Shown here one piece after another: positions 1-5,081 of a DNA stretch of 5,081 bases. The notes beneath the pieces were generated by a model. That model made no database searches, had not been told where the DNA came from, and saw only the letters and a list, made by a program, of their open reading frames with translations. The first letter of the stretch is position 1. Each line of letters opens with the position of its first letter. Origin of the DNA: UBA6901 sp964355495 (GTDB taxonomy: Bacteria > Pseudomonadota > Gammaproteobacteria > Acidiferrobacterales > UBA6901); assembly GCA_964355495.1 (NCBI GenBank), contig CAYHES010000189.1:1-5081 (forward strand), given 5' to 3'. Position numbers and translations under genes: made by a program.

Positions 1-51
1 TCAGTGGCCGGATGTTGCTGGAATCAGTGGCCGAATCGCGTGGAATACGCA
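1..51. mobile_element. Probable IS21-family insertion-sequence end (partial, terminal repeats)
   Basis: TCAGTGGCCG occurs at 1-10 and again at 24-33 (23-bp step), and TGGAAT occurs at 19-24 and 41-46 (22-bp step). The block ends TGGAATACGCA at 51. IS21-family elements carry several spaced copies of a short transposase-binding repeat at each end and terminate in 5'-TG...CA-3', which fits this pattern with the element lying to the left of the window. No transposase coding sequence is visible, so this may be the end of an intact element or a remnant. The family assignment comes from recognising the repeat style, not from a search. The sequence that follows (52-127) shows no gene. Confidence 0.6.
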
Positions 52-127
52 GTTTTCACACAGCCTCGGCCAGGAGCAGTCGTTCGTCTGCCTCGATACA
101 GAGATACTGCAACACATAGCGCCGGGA

Positions 128-133
128 TATAAT
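128..133 (+). promoter_or_regulatory. -10 promoter element of the PLD-like gene, suggesting a leaderless transcript
   Basis: A perfect TATAAT lies 7 nt upstream of the ATG at 141. A sigma-70 start site normally falls 6-8 nt past the -10 box, so transcription would begin at about 139-141, on the start codon itself. No Shine-Dalgarno sequence is visible before the ATG, which agrees with a leaderless mRNA. The -35 region is poor: TACTGC at 105-110, with 17-bp spacing, hardly matches TTGACA. The promoter may therefore be weak or need an activator. A chance AT-rich hexamer cannot be excluded. Confidence 0.5.
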
Positions 134-140
134 TCCCTTC

Positions 141-863
141 ATGGCTACTGATCCCGAAACCCTCTACCGACAATTGGGTCGCCTCATCGAGACGATGCCT
201 GACCTCACTCAGGCGCCAGTCCCAGCAGAGGTACACCACTGGATAGCCCGCGCTTATGCCTTGGTGGTGGAGGTTGGAAATTCAACTGATTCCATATTCT
301 TTACAGTTAATGTGAACAACTTGGATACTCCCACTCGGCATAATGCAGCCCATCAAATCACGGCAATCGTCTATCGCGCTTTTGCCCTAGCAGAAATGAG
401 GGCGCCCGCCGGCGCTGGTGGTGCATTTATTCCCGTAGGCAACAGTTTTGACGCCTTCGCCGCGCTGTCCAAGGTACTGCAAACCGCCACCAAGGATGTG
501 CTGATAATTGACCCCTACATGGACGAAACGGCGCTAACGGAATTCGGTAGCGCGGTTCCAGAAAACGTGTGCCTTCGTCTGATGGCAGATCAAGCAAGTT
601 GCAAACCCACATTGCAGCCGGCCGCTATGAAGTGGGCACAACAGTATGGAACCACCCGCCCGTTACTGGTCCGCCTGGCGCCGCAAAAAATGCTGCATGA
701 TCGGGCAATCTTCATTGACCGGACAACAGCTTGGACGCTTACCCAATCTCTTAAGGACTTTGCCACGCGGTCTCCTGCTGAGATCGTGCGGGCCGATGAC
801 ACCGCAGCCCTAAAAATTGCCGCATATGAAAGTGTATGGGCTTCCGCGCAAGTGATCATCTGA
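141..863 (+). CDS. PLD-like domain protein with a degenerate single HxR motif, possible defence accessory
   Basis: This 240-aa protein has no signal peptide or membrane segment, so it is probably cytoplasmic. Residues 1-95 look helical and form no domain I recognise. Residues about 96-240 read as a phospholipase D-like alpha/beta fold. A strand with acidic residues (LIIDPYMDE, 121-129) is followed by LHDRAIFID (185-193), which keeps the H-x-K-x4-D spacing of a PLD motif as H186, R188 and D193, with Arg in place of the catalytic Lys. TQS at 201-203 takes the place of the usual Gly-Ser/Asn. Only one motif copy is present, as in single-motif PLD nucleases that work as dimers. HDR-type PLD-like domains are known (for example the MIT C-terminal domain) and are often binding rather than catalytic. 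An in-frame stop at 117-119 makes ATG 141 the first usual start codon. The gene lies 242 bp upstream of the STAND gene on the same strand. A role in that system is inferred from adjacency. Confidence 0.9.
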   Translation: MATDPETLYRQLGRLIETMPDLTQAPVPAEVHHWIARAYALVVEVGNSTDSIFFTVNVNNLDTPTRHNAAHQITAIVYRAFALAEMRAPAGAGGAFIPVGNSFDAFAALSKVLQTATKDVLIIDPYMDETALTEFGSAVPENVCLRLMADQASCKPTLQPAAMKWAQQYGTTRPLLVRLAPQKMLHDRAIFIDRTTAWTLTQSLKDFATRSPAEIVRADDTAALKIAAYESVWASAQVII

Positions 864-904
864 CGCCTGCGGTACTGAATCTCCCAAGCTGCCCGGATAT
901 GCCT

Positions 905-927
905 AAACGGCTGCTTCGGGTCGTTTT
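905..927 (+). terminator. Weak hairpin with short T-run after the PLD-like gene
   Basis: Bases 905-912 can pair with 919-926 (five Watson-Crick pairs AAACG/CGTTT plus C-G and two G-T wobbles) around a six-base loop, followed by TTTTATAA. This sits 42 nt after the stop codon at 861-863. The stem is short and the T-run is only four bases, so it would be at best a leaky intrinsic terminator, letting some transcription continue into the downstream gene. Confidence 0.3.
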
Positions 928-1022
928 ATAACCTTATCGCAGACCGGCCAGAAACATTCATCCTGTTGGTCCAAGTGGGGCGCGGGTATATTTTTTTGAC
1001 CAGTCGGTAAGATAGCGGCCAT

Positions 1023-1035
1023 GCGCCCAAGGCGC
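1023..1035. repeat. Small GC-rich inverted repeat upstream of the STAND gene
   Basis: GCGCC (1023-1027) and GGCGC (1031-1035) form a perfect 5-bp inverted repeat around CAA. It lies about 36-48 bp upstream of the -10-like element at 1071. It could be a regulator half-site pair or a minor RNA hairpin. In GC-rich DNA an inverted repeat this short can easily arise by chance. Confidence 0.25.
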
Positions 1036-1070
1036 GAGAGCAACCTAGTGTGGCCGTTTGAATACTGAGG

Positions 1071-1076
1071 GATAAT
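1071..1076 (+). promoter_or_regulatory. -10-like element of the STAND-nuclease gene
   Basis: GATAAT matches the sigma-70 -10 consensus at five of six positions. It would give a start site near 1083 and a 5' leader of about 23 nt before ATG 1106. No convincing -35 hexamer lies 16-18 bp upstream. Other promoter-like pieces in the spacer are TTGACC (996-1001) and TATATT (987-992), but neither has a well-spaced partner. No Shine-Dalgarno sequence precedes the ATG, so translation initiation may be inefficient, as would suit a toxic effector kept at a low level. Confidence 0.4.
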
Positions 1077-1091
1077 CTGTCGTTCTCGCTG

Positions 1092-1120
1092 CGAAATCAC
1101 TAAACATGCTCGAAATCACT
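1092..1120 (+). repeat. Perfect 10-bp direct repeat straddling the STAND gene start codon
   Basis: CGAAATCACT is present at 1092-1101 and again at 1111-1120, with a 19-bp period, and ATG 1106 lies between the copies. Each copy is also preceded by GCT, at 1088-1090 and 1108-1110. The second copy encodes residues 3-5 of the protein (E-I-T, with flanking bases). The arrangement could be a tandem operator or a translational control site, or a trace of local duplication. No known regulator site is recognised. Confidence 0.55.
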
Positions 1121-4100
1121 GGCGACCACATCAGTAAACTGAACGACGAAGACCTTCGCACTTTGGTGACTCGATTGTGCGAGGCCGAGTTGCGCCGGTG
1201 CGGCCTGCCGCTTTCGGCCGTTAAGGCCGGCGGCGATCAGAATGCGCCGGATGGTGGAATCGATGTCCGTGTTGACCTCACCGTCGAATCCACTTGTCTG
1301 GACTTCATCTCACGACCCGTCACGGGCTTTCAGGTCAAATGCTCGGACATGCCCGCAAGAAAAATCACAGGTGAGATGCTCCCCGAAGGCGAGCTTCGCC
1401 AATCAATCCGGGATCTGGCCTCTGCCCACGGTGCGTACGTCATCGTCAGTTCCCAGGGCTCCACCGCCGATAGCGCGTTACAAGATCGCAAGAAGGCCAT
1501 GCAAGCAGCCATCAGCGATTGGAGCGATGGCGCGGCAATTCATCTCGACTTCTATGACCGGGAGCGTGTAGCCAATTGGGTGAGGGGATATTCTGGTGTC
1601 GGCCTCTGGTTGCGCGAACGTATTGGCGAACCCCTGTCCGGTTGGCGCGGCTACAGCAATTGGGCTGCCGGCGACCAAACAGATTCAGAATATCTGTTGG
1701 ACGACTCCGGCCGTATTATTTCCAGGCAATCAGGTAGCCACGAGCCACTTACCGTCGAGCGCGGAATCGCCACCATGCGCGCCATCCTGAGCCAAGCAGG
1801 CGGTATAATCCGCCTCATCGGCGTGTCTGGCATGGGCAAGACCCGGCTGGTACAGGCCCTGTTCGATAACAGGATTGGCACCGATGCCCTGAGTAGTGCC
1901 ATCGTCGCCTATACCGACCAGAGCCATGAGCCCAACCCAACGGCGAGGGATATGCTCTATCGGCTGGGCGCGAGCGGTTTGCGTACCATTGTTGTGGTGG
2001 ACAACTGCAACCCGGCCACGCACAGGGTGTTGGCGCAAATCGTTGCCGCGCATGCGAGCATCCTAAGCCTGATCACCGTCGAGTATGACGTGGCTGATGA
2101 CGAACCGGAGGAAACCCGTGTCTTTCGGCTTGAACCAGCATCCGAGAAAATTCTCGTAGACATTCTCAAACACCTGACGCCTCAGGTCTCGCAAGTGGAT
2201 CGGCATCGCATCGCGGAGTTCTCGGGCGGCAATGCCCGCGTCGCGCTTGCCTTGGCCAAAACCGTCCATGACCACGAAAGCCTCGGTAGCCTGAACGACA
2301 CTGAGCTGTTCAAGCGCATGTTCCATCAGCGTCAGGAGAGTGGCGAGGCACTGATGCGCGCGGCCGAGGCCTGCTCCCTGGTCTATTCCTTCGACGGCGA
2401 GGCCTTGGAGGACGACGTAGCCGAATTGCCCATTTTGGCAGAACTGGCCGATCTCTCTGCCAAGGAGCTATTCCGCCATGTCGGGAACTTGCGCACACGC
2501 GATCTGGTCCAGCGACGAAGTCGATGGCGTGCAGTCCTGCCACACGCCGTCGCGAATCGACTAGCGCGCCAAGCCTTGGAGCGCATACCGATAAGCTTGA
2601 TCACCCAAGCCTTCTCAAAAGAAGGAAGGGATCGACTCCTGACATCCTTTAGCCGGAGGCTCGGGTACCTGCATGACTGCGAGCCCGCCAGAAAAATTGC
2701 GGAAGACTGGTTTTGCGGCCGGCTCAGAAACCCGGCCGATTTGAACGATCTCAATATAACCATGTTCCATAACGTCGCACCCCTTGCCCCGAGCCTTGCA
2801 CTGCAAGCTATCGAGACGGTCGCGCTCGGGGAAGATGGCACCGCCTTCCTGTCGCCGGACGCCCCAAACCGACAGAAATGGGCAGCGCTACTGCGCACCC
2901 TCGCTTACGAGCCTGAGTTGTTTGATCGGGCCACGTTTCTGCTCGCTCACTTCTGCGCGGCAGAGTCGGAAAAGCACAATCACAACTCCATGCGCAGTAC
3001 TTTTCAGGGGTTGTTCCATTTGTACCTGTCTGGCACCCATGCTCTGGCTGATCAGCGTCTCGCCCTCATACGACGTTTGTTGGACAGCGACAACCCTGGG
3101 TTGCAGGCCTGCGCCCTGGAAGCCCTAGACGCGATGCTGGAAGCCTGGCATTTCAGTTCCGGCCATGACTTCAGTTTCGGCGCCCGCTCCCGGGATTTCG
3201 GCTGGGAACCAAAAACCCGCGGTGAATTAGTCGCTTGGTTTCGCGTCACCATCGGCCTAGCACGTGAGCTTGCGCTTTCAACTTCGCCATACCGCGAAAA
3301 AGCCAGGTCTGTTTTCGCGCGACATTTCCGGGCGTTGTGGATGCGGGCGGAAATTCCTGATGATCTCGAATGTCTGGCCAAAGAGTTGGCCGCCCAAGAT
3401 GGCTGGTCCGACGGCTGGATCGCGCTACGGAGGATCATCCGTTTCGAAGACGACCACATGCTTCCAGAACTTGCCCAACGGTTACGTCGCCTAGAGTCCA
3501 AATTGCGCCCGCACGATCTGATCCCGAAAATCCATGCCTACGTTCTCTCTCGGACATACCACTTTCTTGATATAGCGGATGCCGAAATGGATAACGACAG
3601 TCATTCCGACCACCAAAAGGCCTGGGAGAAAGTAAACCAGATCGTGGAAGAACTCGGTCGGGAGACGGCCAGAACGCCAGAAATCTTGGCCCAGCTCCTA
3701 CCCCAGCTTCTGCGAGATGGTCCTGGACAACAGGGCCAATTTGGCCATGGGCTTGCTACTGAAACCCACGATCTTGTTGGCCTCTGGCAACAGTTTCGCA
3801 GCGTGCTGGCCACCCTCCCGAATAGGGAGCGCAACGTTTCGTTGATGCGGGGCTTCATCGATGGAGCCACCAAACGCGCTCTCGGCACGGCCAATCGACT
3901 TTTGGACGAAGCGGTGACCGATCCCATCCTCGGCCCCTATTTCCCTCTTCTCCAAGCGTCGGTGCATATCGATGAAACCGGCGTCCAGCGACTTATCGCC
4001 TCTCTCACGGTCGGTCTCGCTCAAGCCAGCGCGTACCAATATCTTGGCTTTGGGCGAGTGACCGACATCATCTCGACATCAGTCTACAGACGGATCGTGT

Positions 4101-4903
4101 TGGCGATCGCCGACTTGCCCGACGGCTTTCCTGTTGCAATTGAACTATTCACTATGCGCCTGTACAGCCTTAAGAGCGAAAAAATCGACATCAACCAGGA
4201 AACTCTTGGCCTTGGCAGGGACCTGCTCATACGCATTGATTTTCAAACGCAAGACGACAACCTGATCTACCGCCTTAACGAGATCGCCGTCACTTGCCTG
4301 CAAGGTACTGATGCCTACGACACGGCCCTGACACTGTGTGTCAACCTCGCCCGCGCCCTGTTTGATTACCGTTCGGGAGCATGGCATTACGGTGCATTAG
4401 CCGGGACATTGTTTCAACTTCAGCCAGTAGCGGCTCTTAGTATCTTACTCAACGGTCGGAAATATTCTCGTTATAACTCTCTTTTAAGCATGTTTTCCCT
4501 CCTTGAGGACAGTCCTGTCAACTGTGTGGAGTCGAACGTACTCCTGGCTTGGGCCGATCAACAGCCGATCGACCGCTACCCAAAGCTAGCTTGGGAAGTT
4601 CGTCTGTTCAAAAAGGACGGCGACCAACAAAAACTCGCGTGGTCACCCTTGGCACTGCATCTGCTCGAACATGCCCCAGACCGGGCTGTTGTTCTGGAAA
4701 TATTTTCATCGCGTTTCCGCCCGACAAGTTGGTCTGGTTCACTCGCGGATATGCTCACACCATACCTCCGCTTGGTCTGCGAACTCAGCAATCATGCAGA
4801 CGCTGTTGTGGCCGCCTGGGCACGACGTCAGGAGGCCAGTCTGAGCAAGCAAATCGAAGAAGAACGCCAGCGTGACCGACATGTGGACGAGAGCTTTGAA
4901 TGA
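1106..4903 (+). CDS. Mrr-like nuclease / STAND NTPase / helical-repeat protein, probable Avs-like anti-phage sensor-effector
   Basis: This 1265-aa protein has three regions. Residues 1-160 look like a PD-(D/E)xK nuclease of Mrr type: PDGGID (48-53, with D53 a likely metal ligand) is followed by a strand carrying Q76-x-K78, then helix and strand elements up to the hydrophobic YVIVSS strand (111-116). A linker (about 145-190) leads to a STAND-type P-loop ATPase. Its Walker A is GVSGMGKT (239-246, K245), its Walker B is TIVVVDN (294-300, D299), a sensor-like strand is LITVEYDV (322-329), and SGGNARVA (373-380) replaces the classical GxP motif. Residues about 480-1265 are leucine- and alanine-rich and predicted helical, like the sensor repeats of this class, and end in SWSGS (1208-1212) and a charged, coiled-coil-like tail. 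An in-frame TAA at 1073-1075 supports ATG 1106, the first usual start codon after it, and later starts would remove the nuclease motif. The frame is intact and no catalytic residue is evidently missing. By analogy with Avs proteins it would sense a phage protein, oligomerise with ATP and degrade DNA. The trigger is unknown, and assignment to a particular Avs type is not possible from sequence reading alone. Confidence 0.93.
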   Translation: MLEITGDHISKLNDEDLRTLVTRLCEAELRRCGLPLSAVKAGGDQNAPDGGIDVRVDLTVESTCLDFISRPVTGFQVKCSDMPARKITGEMLPEGELRQSIRDLASAHGAYVIVSSQGSTADSALQDRKKAMQAAISDWSDGAAIHLDFYDRERVANWVRGYSGVGLWLRERIGEPLSGWRGYSNWAAGDQTDSEYLLDDSGRIISRQSGSHEPLTVERGIATMRAILSQAGGIIRLIGVSGMGKTRLVQALFDNRIGTDALSSAIVAYTDQSHEPNPTARDMLYRLGASGLRTIVVVDNCNPATHRVLAQIVAAHASILSLITVEYDVADDEPEETRVFRLEPASEKILVDILKHLTPQVSQVDRHRIAEFSGGNARVALALAKTVHDHESLGSLNDTELFKRMFHQRQESGEALMRAAEACSLVYSFDGEALEDDVAELPILAELADLSAKELFRHVGNLRTRDLVQRRSRWRAVLPHAVANRLARQALERIPISLITQAFSKEGRDRLLTSFSRRLGYLHDCEPARKIAEDWFCGRLRNPADLNDLNITMFHNVAPLAPSLALQAIETVALGEDGTAFLSPDAPNRQKWAALLRTLAYEPELFDRATFLLAHFCAAESEKHNHNSMRSTFQGLFHLYLSGTHALADQRLALIRRLLDSDNPGLQACALEALDAMLEAWHFSSGHDFSFGARSRDFGWEPKTRGELVAWFRVTIGLARELALSTSPYREKARSVFARHFRALWMRAEIPDDLECLAKELAAQDGWSDGWIALRRIIRFEDDHMLPELAQRLRRLESKLRPHDLIPKIHAYVLSRTYHFLDIADAEMDNDSHSDHQKAWEKVNQIVEELGRETARTPEILAQLLPQLLRDGPGQQGQFGHGLATETHDLVGLWQQFRSVLATLPNRERNVSLMRGFIDGATKRALGTANRLLDEAVTDPILGPYFPLLQASVHIDETGVQRLIASLTVGLAQASAYQYLGFGRVTDIISTSVYRRIVLAIADLPDGFPVAIELFTMRLYSLKSEKIDINQETLGLGRDLLIRIDFQTQDDNLIYRLNEIAVTCLQGTDAYDTALTLCVNLARALFDYRSGAWHYGALAGTLFQLQPVAALSILLNGRKYSRYNSLLSMFSLLEDSPVNCVESNVLLAWADQQPIDRYPKLAWEVRLFKKDGDQQKLAWSPLALHLLEHAPDRAVVLEIFSSRFRPTSWSGSLADMLTPYLRLVCELSNHADAVVAAWARRQEASLSKQIEEERQRDRHVDESFE

Positions 4904-5081
4904 GTAGCCAGGGGCGCATCCACTAAGCGGCGATTCTAAACAGCGGCCTTGGCTCGAATTCTGACCGGTCGGCTGACGGTAGAGTCGGGATGTGGCGCGG
5001 TGGCGGTAGGCCCTGTTTGTCTGTTGTTGAGTGTGATCACCGATCCTGATGGCATTGATGGCTGAAATGATCAACGTGCGT
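4904..5081. other. Right flank, no supportable gene or terminator
   Basis: These 178 bp after the STAND stop codon contain no convincing intrinsic terminator. They include an 8-bp palindrome GACCGGTC (4963-4970) and another, GTGATCAC (5033-5040). One minus-strand frame stays open from the right edge through the flank and on into the antisense of the STAND gene, but its composition (Gln, Arg and Ser rich, no motif) does not argue for a real gene. It may be the margin of another mobile element or the tail of a neighbour beyond the window, and I could not identify it. Confidence 0.3.

Noticed and set aside
56..142. Minus-strand 28-aa frame ending in a Leu/Ala/Glu-rich sequence between the IS end and the PLD-like gene
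   Set aside because: It is very short, has no ribosome binding site, and its start overlaps the start codon of the PLD-like gene. The protein-like feel of its tail is not enough evidence. It could be a relic of a truncated gene but cannot be supported.
899..931. Ten-codon + strand ORF (MPKRLLRVVL) in the spacer after the PLD-like gene
   Set aside because: It overlaps the weak hairpin at 905-927 in a way that recalls a leader peptide, but it has no clear ribosome binding site, no run of one regulatory codon and no biosynthetic gene downstream. It is most likely a chance ORF.
996..1024. TTGACC (996-1001) as a -35 element
   Set aside because: At 16-18 bp spacing the downstream hexamers (around CCATGC) do not resemble a -10 box, so it cannot be paired into a promoter.
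903..1100. Minus-strand 65-aa frame starting with GTG and covering most of the intergenic spacer
   Set aside because: It has no ribosome binding site and no recognisable domain or helix-turn-helix, and its composition looks like non-coding readthrough. The spacer is better explained by the + strand control elements.
2383..2898. Minus-strand 171-aa frame inside the STAND gene
   Set aside because: It is antisense to a continuous, well-supported coding frame, has an Arg/Ser-rich low-information composition and no motif, and is typical of GC-rich shadow frames.
1..5081. CRISPR array, tRNA, rRNA or retron-type ncRNA
   Set aside because: No regularly spaced repeats beyond the two copies in the IS end, no tRNA cloverleaf or rRNA segment, and no reverse transcriptase were seen. 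The non-coding stretches are short.

Overview
The window is a compact accessory segment from a moderately GC-rich bacterium (GC looks to be in the upper 50s by eye), most likely a proteobacterium. That guess rests on codon use, on the style of the protein families, and on an IS21-type insertion-sequence end at the left edge. No housekeeping gene is present, so the taxonomic placement is weak.

Layout, left to right. Positions 1-51 look like the terminal repeats of an IS21-family element, ending in CA. Positions 52-140 hold no gene but contain a perfect TATAAT at 128-133, directly before the first gene (141-863, + strand, 240 aa). That protein has a helical N-terminal half and a C-terminal phospholipase D-like fold with one degenerate motif (H186-x-R188-x4-D193). 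A 242-bp spacer (864-1105) follows. It holds a weak hairpin after gene 1, a small GC-rich inverted repeat, a -10-like GATAAT, and a perfect 10-bp direct repeat that straddles the next start codon. The second gene (1106-4903, + strand, 1265 aa) fills most of the window. It encodes a three-part protein: an N-terminal PD-(D/E)xK (Mrr-like) nuclease, a central STAND-type P-loop NTPase, and about 780 residues of helical-repeat-like sequence. The last 178 bp contain no gene I can support.

Interpretation. An effector nuclease, a STAND NTPase switch and a long helical C-terminal sensor is the architecture of antiviral STAND (Avs) proteins and related NACHT/STAND defence proteins. My best reading is that 1106-4903 is an anti-phage sensor/effector. 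It would bind a phage component with its C-terminal region, oligomerise through the ATPase, and cut DNA with the N-terminal domain. The upstream PLD-like gene is a candidate partner or accessory protein. That link rests only on adjacency, shared orientation and the frequency of PLD-like proteins in defence loci, and the 242-bp gap with its own promoter-like element leaves room for independent expression. Nothing here proves the system is undescribed: the large protein may belong to an already named Avs-like clade, and only a database search can settle that.
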